A stretch of 64,000 bases of DNA from NCBI RefSeq assembly GCF_921293875.1, contig NZ_CAKLDI010000001.1, forward strand, positions 124,001-188,000. Reading direction: 5' to 3'. The translations under genes were made by a program, and so were the position numbers. The number at the start of each line of letters is the position of its first letter. Positions within the stretch are counted from its first letter, which is position 1. Positions 1 through 6,325 of this stretch are shown in pieces. Origin of the DNA: Vibrio stylophorae. Its GTDB lineage: Bacteria; Pseudomonadota; Gammaproteobacteria; Enterobacterales; Vibrionaceae. Below the pieces are notes generated by a model that saw only the letters and a program-made list of their open reading frames with translations, ran no database searches and had not been told where the DNA came from.

Positions 1-45
1 GCAGTCGAGAACTTGCATGATGCGTTGATAGCGCTCTGGCGTCAT
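1..45 (-). CDS. trmH: tRNA (guanosine-18-2'-O)-methyltransferase TrmH, N-terminal fragment
   Basis: Only the first 15 codons are in the window; the gene runs off the left edge. The visible residues begin MTPERYQRIMQ, which resembles the conserved start of TrmH (SpoU), the enzyme that methylates the ribose of G18 in tRNA. The position immediately downstream of spoT on the same strand matches the gmk-rpoZ-spoT-trmH order of enterics and vibrios. A terminator hairpin lies between spoT and this start, so trmH may depend partly on its own promoter or on readthrough. The assignment rests on 15 residues plus synteny. Confidence 0.75.
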   Translation of the reverse strand, partial: MTPERYQRIMQVLDC

Positions 46-109
46 GGGTTAACCCTTATTTTTGCTGAGGCAGCATTGAGCGTGTGTTCAAGCTGCCTTG
101 AAATCATAG

Positions 110-135
110 AAAAAAAGCGTCGATAGGACGCTTTT
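110..135 (-). terminator. Rho-independent terminator after spoT
   Basis: Read on the minus strand, a 9-bp stem (AAAAGCGTC / GACGCTTTT) with a 5-nt loop is followed by a run of T. It lies 26 bp past the spoT stop codon and before trmH. Confidence 0.8.
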
Positions 136-160
136 CATAATTGATTGGTGATAAGCCGAT

Positions 161-2266
161 TTAGGCGCGTTGACGCGAAACCTTAACCACTTCTGGCATC
201 ACACGAATTTTCTTCATAATGCTTGCCAGATGGACGCGGTTTTTGGTGGTCAACTTGACCGTGATGGCATAGATGCGGCCATCTTTCTCTTCGGTCGACA
301 AGCCTTGAATATTTGCACCAGTTTTCGCAATCACGTTGGCCAGATCAGCAAGGACGCCCTGATGGTTCACCATGGTGACCTTGAGTTCGCTGATAAAGTC
401 TTGCTCAAACTCTTCGCCCCATTCCACGGCCATATACTTGTCTGGCTCGTGTTGGTAACCACGAATGTTGGAGCAGGAATCGCGATGCACCACCAAGCCT
501 TTACCTGGGCTCACATGGGCAATAATCGCATCACCCGGTAGTGGGCGACAGCAAGCGGCAAAGGTGAGCTGAATGCCATCCGCGCCGCGAATTGGCAAGG
601 TATTGTTGGCATGGGTAAGCTCATCGGCATTACCCAGTAGGCGTCGAGCAACCACGATACTCATGCGTTCACCAAGACCGATTTGCTGTAGCAGTTGATC
701 CATGGTTTCAAGGCGAAGTTCGCCGAGTACATGGTCAATATTGCCCTGCGGAATCTGGTCAATCTTCATGTCCTCGCCCAAAGCATGGTTGAGGAGACGA
801 CGACCCAGCGTGATCGCATCGCTATGACGCATCGACTTGAGCATTTGGCGAATTTTGGTGCGCGCACGTGAGGTCACCACATAGTTGAGCCATGCTGCAT
901 TTGGACGCGCGCCAGGTGCGGTGATGATCTCAACGGTTTGACCGTTTTTCAGACGTTTACTCAGCGGGTAAGGCTGGCGATCAACGCGTGCACCGACACA
1001 GGCATGGCCGACATCGGTGTGTACTGCGTAGGCAAAATCGACAGCAGTTGCGCCCACAGGAAGCTCAATAATGCGACCTTCAGGGGTGAAGACGAAGAGC
1101 TCATCAGGGAATAGGTCTGATTTAACGCTTTCGATAAATTCGTAGGCATTACCCGTGCTCTGTTGCAATTCCAGCAGGCTTTGCATCCAGCGCTGAGCAC
1201 GTACTTGTGCTGTGGTGGTATCACGGCTGTCACTGCCACTCTTATAGGTCCAGTGAGCGGCCACACCCTTATCTGCCATTTGATCCATATCTTCGGTACG
1301 GATCTGCACTTCAACGGGCACCCCGTGAGGGCCGATCATTGAGGTGTGCAGCGATTGGTAGCCATTGGCTTTTGGCACGGCAATATAGTCTTTAAACTTA
1401 CCAGGACGTGGTTTGTAAAGACCATGCACGCGGCCGAGTGCGCGATAACAGGTATCGACACTATCCACCACAATACGAAAGGCGTAGATATCCATAATCG
1501 AATGGAATCGCTGCTCTTTATTACGCATTTTGTGATAGATGGAATAGAGGTTTTTTTCACGACCAAAGACGCGGCCCGGAATTTGCGCTTCTTCCATGCG
1601 GCCTTTGAGTTCTTCGTGAATACGGTCAATCATCTCTTTGCGATTGCCGCGAGCCGCTTTTACGACGGCTTTGAGCACTCGATAGCGGTTGGGATACAAG
1701 CCTTCAAAACCACGCTCTTCAAGCTCGGTTTTGATGTTGTGGATACCCAAGCGATGGGCTAGTGGTGCGTAAATCTCAAGCGTTTCGCGTGCAATGCGAC
1801 GGCGCTTATCAGGGCGCAGTGCATTGAGGGTTCGCATGTTGTGGGTGCGGTCAGAAAGCTTAATGAGAATAACGCGAATATCATGAACCATGGCCATGAT
1901 CATTTTGCGAAAGTTCTCAGCTTGCGCTTCTTTGCGATCGCGGAACTTGAGTTTGTCGAGTTTCGATACGCCATCAACCAACTCAGCCACAGTGTCGCTA
2001 AAGCGCTGTGCTAAGTCTTCTTTGGTGACTTCGGTATCTTCAATCACATCATGAAGCAGGGCTGCCATCAGTGTTTCATGGTCGAGTTTCATTTCGGCCA
2101 GAATGGTGGAAACTGCAACAGGATGGACAATATAAGGTTCACCCGAAGAACGGAATTGTCCTTCGTGTGCATCGCGAGCGACCAAGTAAGCTTGCCGCAG
2201 CTCCTCAAGATGTTGATCACTGAGGTAACTTGCGGCAACGGTCCTTAAGCTTTCAAACAGGTACAA
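161..2266 (-). CDS. spoT: Bifunctional (p)ppGpp synthetase/hydrolase SpoT
   Basis: SpoT makes and, mainly, degrades the alarmone (p)ppGpp and couples fatty-acid, carbon and iron starvation to the stringent response. The 701-residue length equals that of enteric SpoT. The HD hydrolase domain is intact, with H48 in IVHP and the HD pair at residues 72-73 (LLHDVIED). The synthetase domain contains YKPRPG, the KANGYQSLHT stretch and EVQIRTEDM. A TGS domain follows at about 390-450 (FTPEGRIIELP), then a zinc-finger-like region with CCRPLPGD, and a C-terminal ACT domain from about 628. The start MYLFESL matches the E. coli start. The gene follows rpoZ after 21 bp, so it is likely cotranscribed with gmk and rpoZ. 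Confidence 0.98.
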   Translation of the reverse strand: MYLFESLRTVAASYLSDQHLEELRQAYLVARDAHEGQFRSSGEPYIVHPVAVSTILAEMKLDHETLMAALLHDVIEDTEVTKEDLAQRFSDTVAELVDGVSKLDKLKFRDRKEAQAENFRKMIMAMVHDIRVILIKLSDRTHNMRTLNALRPDKRRRIARETLEIYAPLAHRLGIHNIKTELEERGFEGLYPNRYRVLKAVVKAARGNRKEMIDRIHEELKGRMEEAQIPGRVFGREKNLYSIYHKMRNKEQRFHSIMDIYAFRIVVDSVDTCYRALGRVHGLYKPRPGKFKDYIAVPKANGYQSLHTSMIGPHGVPVEVQIRTEDMDQMADKGVAAHWTYKSGSDSRDTTTAQVRAQRWMQSLLELQQSTGNAYEFIESVKSDLFPDELFVFTPEGRIIELPVGATAVDFAYAVHTDVGHACVGARVDRQPYPLSKRLKNGQTVEIITAPGARPNAAWLNYVVTSRARTKIRQMLKSMRHSDAITLGRRLLNHALGEDMKIDQIPQGNIDHVLGELRLETMDQLLQQIGLGERMSIVVARRLLGNADELTHANNTLPIRGADGIQLTFAACCRPLPGDAIIAHVSPGKGLVVHRDSCSNIRGYQHEPDKYMAVEWGEEFEQDFISELKVTMVNHQGVLADLANVIAKTGANIQGLSTEEKDGRIYAITVKLTTKNRVHLASIMKKIRVMPEVVKVSRQRA

Positions 2267-2287
2267 CGATTAACCCGTCTTGATAAC

Positions 2288-2563
2288 TTAACGAAGTGGA
2301 TTGGTGATGGCGCTAACAGCAGCAAGCTCAGCAGCTTCTTGCTCTTGTAGCTCTTGACGCTCGCGCGCATCCAACACGTCTTGGTTGATCAAGCTTTCTT
2401 CGATTTCACGCAATGCGATCACAGTTGGTTTGTCATTTTCTTCTGCAACCAACGAATCTTTACCACCCGTTTGCATTTGGCGGGCGCGGCGTGCAGCGAC
2501 CAAAACCAAATCAAAGCGGTTGCCAATTTTTTCTACTGCGTCTTGTACTGTTACGCGTGCCAT
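2288..2563 (-). CDS. rpoZ: RNA polymerase omega subunit
   Basis: This is the small omega subunit, which helps assemble and stabilise beta' in RNA polymerase and forms part of a ppGpp binding site. At 91 residues it has the E. coli length, and the N-terminus [20 protein letters not shown] and the [10 protein letters not shown] segment are typical of the family. A Shine-Dalgarno GGAGCTC precedes the ATG. It sits between gmk and spoT, the usual arrangement that places a ppGpp-site subunit next to the ppGpp enzyme. Confidence 0.98.
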   Translation of the reverse strand: MARVTVQDAVEKIGNRFDLVLVAARRARQMQTGGKDSLVAEENDKPTVIALREIEESLINQDVLDARERQELQEQEAAELAAVSAITNPLR

Positions 2564-2615
2564 GAAGAGCTCCAGTTATATGTGATAAGGCGGAAAATTG
2601 TACCGTAAGTGGTGA

Positions 2616-3239
2616 CTACTGTGCCAGTAGTCCCGCAATCATGCTGCTATATTTAGCAGCTTGTTTTACTTGCTTCAATCGCTCAGCGCGAATAATCGCT
2701 TTGAAATCGACGATAGCAGCGTCAAAGTCATCATTGACGATAACGTAATCATATTCATCGTAGTGAGAGATCTCACTTTGTGCCTGATCCATGCGTTTGG
2801 CAATCACTTCTGCACTATCTTGACCGCGGGTGTTGAGTCGACGTTCAAGCTCCTCTTTTGAAGGAGGCAGAATAAAGATGCTTTTTGCCGCTGGCATTTG
2901 CTGACGAATTTGGCGGGCGCCTTGCCAATCGATATCTAAAAAGATGTCGATGCCTTGAGCAAGGTTTTGCTCAATCCAAGGGCGTGATGTGCCGTAGAAA
3001 TTGCCAAATACTTCGGCATATTCCAAAAAGGAAGACTCATCGATCAGCGCTTTAAATTGATCCACAGTGACAAAGTTGTAATGCACGCCATCGCTTTCGC
3101 CGGGACGCGGTGCGCGGGTGGTGTGTGACACCGATACTTTCATCGCGTAGTTGGGATTATTTTCCAATAGCGCGTTGATCAAGCTGGATTTGCCTGCACC
3201 GCTGGGCGCAGAAACAATATATAGCGTGCCTTGGCTCAT
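2616..3239 (-). CDS. gmk: Guanylate kinase
   Basis: Guanylate kinase phosphorylates GMP to GDP using ATP in the cytoplasm. The P-loop [10 protein letters not shown] is near the N-terminus and is followed by the GMP-binding residues around [11 protein letters not shown] and the GxxYGTS segment. I start it at the ATG giving MSQGTLYIV (207 residues, as in E. coli) with an AGGTGAG Shine-Dalgarno upstream. An in-frame GTG four codons earlier (3251) is less likely. It is first in the gmk-rpoZ-spoT run. Confidence 0.96.
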   Translation of the reverse strand: MSQGTLYIVSAPSGAGKSSLINALLENNPNYAMKVSVSHTTRAPRPGESDGVHYNFVTVDQFKALIDESSFLEYAEVFGNFYGTSRPWIEQNLAQGIDIFLDIDWQGARQIRQQMPAAKSIFILPPSKEELERRLNTRGQDSAEVIAKRMDQAQSEISHYDEYDYVIVNDDFDAAIVDFKAIIRAERLKQVKQAAKYSSMIAGLLAQ

Positions 3240-3339
3240 GGGATCACTCACCTGTTGGTTGGATCGTTTTGATCAAATCGATCCAATAAAAAATGGGGGC
3301 GGATGATAGCACGGAAAGTGCACGATTTAAATCACTGTG

Positions 3340-3381
3340 ATAGGGCTATTTTGTCGCAGCGAGCGTACAAAATAGTCCTAT
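3340..3381. repeat. Long inverted repeat between gmk and the DUF2500 gene
   Basis: Arms ATAGGGCTATTTTGT (3340-3354) and ACAAAATAGTCCTAT (3367-3381) pair over 15 positions with one G-T wobble, and the 12-nt loop contains a further CGC/GCG pairing. No T-run follows on either strand, so it is not a standard intrinsic terminator. It lies 37 bp past the stop codon of the DUF2500 gene, so it could be a transcript-end or stability structure. Confidence 0.6.
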
Positions 3382-3417
3382 ATCGGAATGCATAAAATTT
3401 AGAGGGGCCCGATGAGA

Positions 3418-3750
3418 TTACGGACGCTCTAATGCAAAATGAATAAATTGGCGGCCTTGGTAGGTTAAGGTACCGATATCATCAGCATTGAGCGCGTGAT
3501 AATAGTGCACGCCGACTTTAAATTCGCGCTCTGGTCCACCTTTGACGGGTTGTACCAACAGCCAAAATTCGCTGTCGTCATCGCCAGGGACTTCAACCGG
3601 CACGTCGACCGCCTGTTTTTGTAAAATTCGAACGCGAATTTTACGCTCTGGGGCGTTGAGGCCCAGCATATGTCGGCGATAGATAAAGATGAAAAAAGCG
3701 CCGGAGATCGCCAGCAATAAAAGAACCAAGCCAATAAATAGAGCGGGCAT
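3418..3750 (-). CDS. DUF2500 family membrane-anchored protein (YhhM-like)
   Basis: This is a 110-residue protein with one N-terminal membrane segment (residues about 2-25, MPALFIGLVLLLLAISGAFF) followed by a soluble beta-rich domain. The pattern of an N-terminal anchor, a KIRVRILQK strand and a C-terminal TYQGRQFIHF segment resembles DUF2500/YhhM, a conserved gammaproteobacterial family of unknown function. The ATG is preceded by AGGAT. It appears to be a single-gene unit ending near the inverted repeat at 3340-3381. The family call comes from remembered sequence patterns, not from a search. Confidence 0.7.
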   Translation of the reverse strand: MPALFIGLVLLLLAISGAFFIFIYRRHMLGLNAPERKIRVRILQKQAVDVPVEVPGDDDSEFWLLVQPVKGGPEREFKVGVHYYHALNADDIGTLTYQGRQFIHFALERP

Positions 3751-3976
3751 AATACATCCTGTGTAGTGAGTGATCGCAAAATAACCAGGGTTAGTGTACT
3801 GATTCTACAAATCGCGAGTAGTCACAACTGCAGCGGCACCACAAAATCGTGATCTTGGCGTGAATTTTTTGCGATATTTCATGGCACTGACAGTATTCAG
3901 TTCAATTTGTTGTGGTCTTCAGGTTTGATCGAATGCCAATTTGCTATGGTGAAAAGATGGGAAAGGGGAGTTTGTT

Positions 3977-4336
3977 ATGTCTGAAATTGCCATGGTGATT
4001 AAACGGAGTCGCCAAATCGAAACACTACTTCGGACCTATTACCACGCTGAAGGTCGTGGTCTGCATAGCCTTATTTCCAGTTGTGAGGAGCGTTTGCCAC
4101 ATCATTTGGTCTCAAAGCTGCGTTTTATAGCCTCGGTGCGCAATAAAGTGGTCCATGATGCCCATTATCGGTTGGACGATAAGGCCGGTTTTATGCGGGC
4201 ATGCAAGCAGTGCGAGTCTGAGTTAACCCCCCGCAGTCACCGTACTGTACGCCGTTTCGCTTGGCTTATTTTTTGGTTGATGATGGGGCTTGGTGCGCTG
4301 TTTTATATGAAGCACTGGCCAAATATCCATTTTTAA
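3977..4336 (+). CDS. Uncharacterised HEPN-like protein with a C-terminal membrane anchor
   Basis: I do not recognise a named gene. The 119-residue product is predominantly helical and carries V-R55-N-K-V-V-H60-D, which fits the R-x4-H motif of HEPN domains, many of which are RNases or nucleotidyltransferase partners. A DUF4145-like fold is another way to describe it. Residues about 93-112 (WLIFWLMMGLGALFYM) form one membrane segment just before the C-terminus, so the helical domain should be tethered to the inner membrane facing the cytoplasm. The Shine-Dalgarno GGGGAG lies upstream of the ATG. A strong terminator follows directly, so it is monocistronic. Catalytic activity is not implied by the motif alone. 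Confidence 0.65.
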   Translation: MSEIAMVIKRSRQIETLLRTYYHAEGRGLHSLISSCEERLPHHLVSKLRFIASVRNKVVHDAHYRLDDKAGFMRACKQCESELTPRSHRTVRRFAWLIFWLMMGLGALFYMKHWPNIHF

Positions 4337-4350
4337 AACTTTTTGCCCGA

Positions 4351-4393
4351 ACAAACTAAAAAGCCACGTAATCAACGTGGCTTTTTAGTTTGT
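4351..4393. terminator. Bidirectional rho-independent terminator
   Basis: A perfect 19-bp stem (4351-4369 with 4375-4393) encloses a 5-nt loop AATCA. The central GCCACGT/ACGTGGC is flanked by A-rich and T-rich tracts, so it can terminate both the HEPN-like gene (+) and the small peptide gene (-). Confidence 0.9.
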
Positions 4394-4435
4394 CTGAGCG
4401 CTGAAGAGCGCAATCATGTAAGAAAACATGATGTT

Positions 4436-4519
4436 TTAGAAATAGAACATAGGTAAAGCCATGAAGCCGACGATAACCGCAATCATAACAAGTCCTTGTT
4501 TTTGTGAGTGTGTAAGCAT
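4436..4519 (-). CDS. 27-residue hydrophobic membrane peptide
   Basis: This short reading frame encodes 27 residues: a polar start (MLTHSQKQ), then an uninterrupted hydrophobic stretch from G9 to F27 long enough to span the membrane once. A strong Shine-Dalgarno GAGG lies 7 nt before the ATG, and the gene reads into the bidirectional terminator at 4351-4393, which gives it the parts of a real expression unit. I do not recognise a family and propose no function. An inverted repeat at 4546-4576 lies just upstream. Small proteins of this size and shape are often regulators of larger membrane complexes, but nothing here shows a partner. Confidence 0.55.
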   Translation of the reverse strand: MLTHSQKQGLVMIAVIVGFMALPMFYF

Positions 4520-4545
4520 GACTTTACCTCTTTACTACGAATGAC

Positions 4546-4576
4546 AAACTGATGGTGATTACAATATCATCAGTTT
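4546..4576. repeat. Inverted repeat upstream of the 27-residue peptide gene
   Basis: Perfect 9-bp arms AAACTGATG (4546-4554) and CATCAGTTT (4568-4576) are separated by 13 nt. It ends 27 bp upstream of the start codon at 4519. It could be an operator overlapping the promoter or a 5' leader hairpin; the sequence does not decide which. Confidence 0.5.
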
Positions 4577-5133
4577 TGATCGCTTTTCAATGGATCCTGA
4601 AATTTTTGCCTAAAATTGACACTTTATGTATTTGATAGAAAGCGATTTATGCTTTTCTGCTGGTTTTTGTTTGTTTTTATTAATATAGCTTTTTTATGGA
4701 AATTCCATTATTTACATGTGGTTATGCTTTGTTTTTGCTGTGCCATTTGTTTTTTTATCTCTTGCTTGGATATTTTTGTTTAATGGACACAAATAAAAAC
4801 TTTAATGGAGCGATAATGATTCCAAATCACGGCGAAGAGGTGAATACAAAGGTCGCTATGTCGATTTTGTGCGTTTACGCGATGAATCATAAAAAACGCT
4901 TGCAGAACAAATCATAGGATTTTGATTTCAAGAGTCTTAAAGCGCGCTGATTGGCGAAGCAATTGGGTATCTTTATGCTGTCTTTGATTGAGATTTGAAG
5001 TGAAATCTTGTTGATCTGCTTGTTTGATATTTATCAGCAAGTTTGCGAGGCGCTCACAAAGCGAAGGGAGAGCGCTGGCCAGTTATTCGTCTGCTTTTTA
5101 CACTGTGATGAGAGAGAAAAGAGAGAAATAGCT
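4577..5133. other. AT-rich intergenic stretch without a clear gene
   Basis: About 550 bp of visibly AT-rich DNA lies between the small peptide gene and the YhhN-family gene. I see no RNA gene, terminator or convincing long frame. One short frame with a Shine-Dalgarno (4816-4917) is listed separately as a weak candidate. The base composition differs from the neighbouring genes, which may mean decayed or acquired DNA, or simply promoter-rich spacer. Confidence 0.5.
4816..4917 (+). CDS. Possible 33-residue small protein
   Basis: The frame begins MIPNHGEEVNTKVAMS and ends in a basic tail (HKKRLQNKS). A GGAG motif lies 5 nt before the ATG, which is the main reason to list it. The same frame stays open upstream to an ATG at 4696, but that start has no Shine-Dalgarno and yields only a hydrophobic, low-complexity N-terminus. 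No family is recognised, and the AT-rich surroundings make chance frames common. Confidence 0.25.
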   Translation: MIPNHGEEVNTKVAMSILCVYAMNHKKRLQNKS

Positions 5134-5769
5134 ATGATTTTGCATTCTATTGCGGCGATCGTTGCGGTTGGTTATCTCATCATGTTTTACCAGCAGAAGA
5201 TGCAGATTGCGCATTGGTTGAAACCTGTTCCTGTTGTGATTCTGGCCATCGATGTATTTTTACATGCGGGTGAAAATGCCTTTTATGGTTTGATGATTGT
5301 CTGCCTGCTTTGTAGTGCTTTAGCTGATTTTTGGTTGGAAGAAAAAGCGAAGTTTTCTCGCGCTGTTCGGCTTTATCTGTTGGTTCATATTGGCTATGGC
5401 ATCATTCTTTGGAGCCAACCGAGCGGCGATATGGTGCTTTGGTTACCAGCCATGCTGTTTGCCACAGGCATTATTACCTATTTTGCTGTGTTACCTTTTT
5501 TAGGGCGAGATGCTGGCAAGGTTATGATCTATATCTTGCTGTTGATCCAAGTCACCTGGGCAGCTGGACAATGGTATCTCAATGTTGGTTGCGTACCGGC
5601 GGCCTTTGCTTATACCGGCACATTACTCTTTTGTTTTTCAGGGGTTGTTTATGTGGTCAATCGCTTTCGTGGCCGCTTTAAAATTGCGCCCGCGCTGACT
5701 ATGTTGACCTATTACCCTGCGCAAGCCTGCTTAGCGCAAGCGGTGATCCAAGTTTGTTTAAAAACATGA
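5134..5769 (+). CDS. YhhN-family (TMEM86-like) integral membrane protein
   Basis: This is a 211-residue protein with about eight hydrophobic segments throughout. The early WLKPVPVVILA, the central CLLCSALADFWL and the final YYPAQACLAQA fit the YhhN/TMEM86 family, whose animal members are lysoplasmalogenases that cleave the vinyl-ether bond of lysoplasmalogen. Activity of the bacterial homologues is not settled, so the enzymatic role here is inference. I chose the ATG at 5134, preceded by an AGAGAGAAA purine run. The frame is open back to 5008, but that part is not membrane-like and lacks a ribosome-binding site. It lies upstream of ryhB and is transcribed alone. Confidence 0.65.
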   Translation: MILHSIAAIVAVGYLIMFYQQKMQIAHWLKPVPVVILAIDVFLHAGENAFYGLMIVCLLCSALADFWLEEKAKFSRAVRLYLLVHIGYGIILWSQPSGDMVLWLPAMLFATGIITYFAVLPFLGRDAGKVMIYILLLIQVTWAAGQWYLNVGCVPAAFAYTGTLLFCFSGVVYVVNRFRGRFKIAPALTMLTYYPAQACLAQAVIQVCLKT

Positions 5770-5860
5770 GTGATGGATGGTGCTGGTTTACGCTGGGCAC
5801 CTCTGTTCTCGAGGTGTATCACAAAACCCACGCCAAATGATAATTAATCCTATTTGCCTG

Positions 5861-5895
5861 TTGATCTTTGCAAATGATAATGGTTATTATTTACC
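5861..5895 (+). promoter_or_regulatory. ryhB promoter with overlapping Fur box
   Basis: A -35 candidate TTGATC (5861-5866) and a -10 candidate TATTAT (5885-5890) flank and overlap AATGATAATGGTTATTATT (5873-5891), a good match to the Fur operator built from GATAAT units. A second Fur-like element, AATGATAATTAATC, lies upstream at 5836-5849. This is the arrangement expected for iron-dependent repression of ryhB. Confidence 0.8.
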
Positions 5896-5896
5896 T

Positions 5897-6057
5897 GCAT
5901 TCCGACGGTGACCTTAAAAAAGTGACCATCGTGAAGGCACGACATTGCTCACATTGCTTCCAGTGTACTTCAGCACTGGCTGAGCCAAGCACTTCGGTGA
6001 TTGGTTATCAACAGCCTTACTTTTGCTGAGCGGCATTCCATTCGAATGCCGCTTTTT
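5897..6057 (+). ncRNA. ryhB: Small regulatory RNA RyhB
   Basis: RyhB is the Hfq-dependent RNA that represses iron-using proteins when iron is scarce. The segment at about 5935-5963 reads GCACGACATTGCTCACATTG followed by CTTCCAGT, essentially the conserved E. coli RyhB core. A Fur-box promoter lies directly upstream and a terminator (stem AGCGGCATTC/GAATGCCGCT, 6029-6053, then a T-rich tract) closes it. At roughly 160 nt it is longer than the 90-nt enteric RNA, as is known for Vibrio RyhB. The location just upstream of polA also fits Vibrio. The 5' end is estimated from the -10 position. Confidence 0.92.
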
Positions 6058-6091
6058 CTTTTTTATTTTCAGTGAAAATGATTGTCCACAT

Positions 6092-6125
6092 CACCTGATC
6101 CTTTTAGGATCATCGGTGTCTTTTT
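6092..6125 (+). terminator. Second terminator-like hairpin downstream of ryhB
   Basis: CACC-TGATCC (6092-6101) pairs with GGATCA-(TC)-GGTG (6107-6118), with a two-base bulge, followed by TCTTTTT. It could back up the ryhB terminator or end a separate short transcript between ryhB and polA. Confidence 0.5.
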
Positions 6126-6221
6126 ACTCCGATCGTATCTTTATGATATTTAAGGTTTAATTTTTGTGGTTGTTGATTTTAAAGAAAAAGATCGCAGCTT
6201 ATCGAATAAATATTAACAAAG

Positions 6222-6230
6222 TTATCCACA
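6222..6230 (+). promoter_or_regulatory. DnaA box upstream of polA
   Basis: TTATCCACA is an exact consensus DnaA box, about 95 bp before the polA start. DnaA has been reported to act at the E. coli polA promoter, so a regulatory role is plausible. A single 9-mer is also expected about once in two windows of this size by chance. Confidence 0.4.
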
Positions 6231-6325
6231 GAAATTGGTGGAAAGCGAAAAATCTTGGTTAACACTTATCGATGGTCATGGCATCCTTGTGCCATTCCTG
6301 CGCATCGAACAATAGGTAATGCACT

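Noticed and set aside
4696-4815. Longer upstream version of the 33-codon frame starting at 4696
   Set aside because: No Shine-Dalgarno, and the added residues are a hydrophobic, AT-driven stretch; only the part from 4816 has a ribosome-binding site.
6222-6230. Replication origin suggested by the DnaA box
   Set aside because: Only one box, and no dnaA, gidA or clustered boxes nearby.
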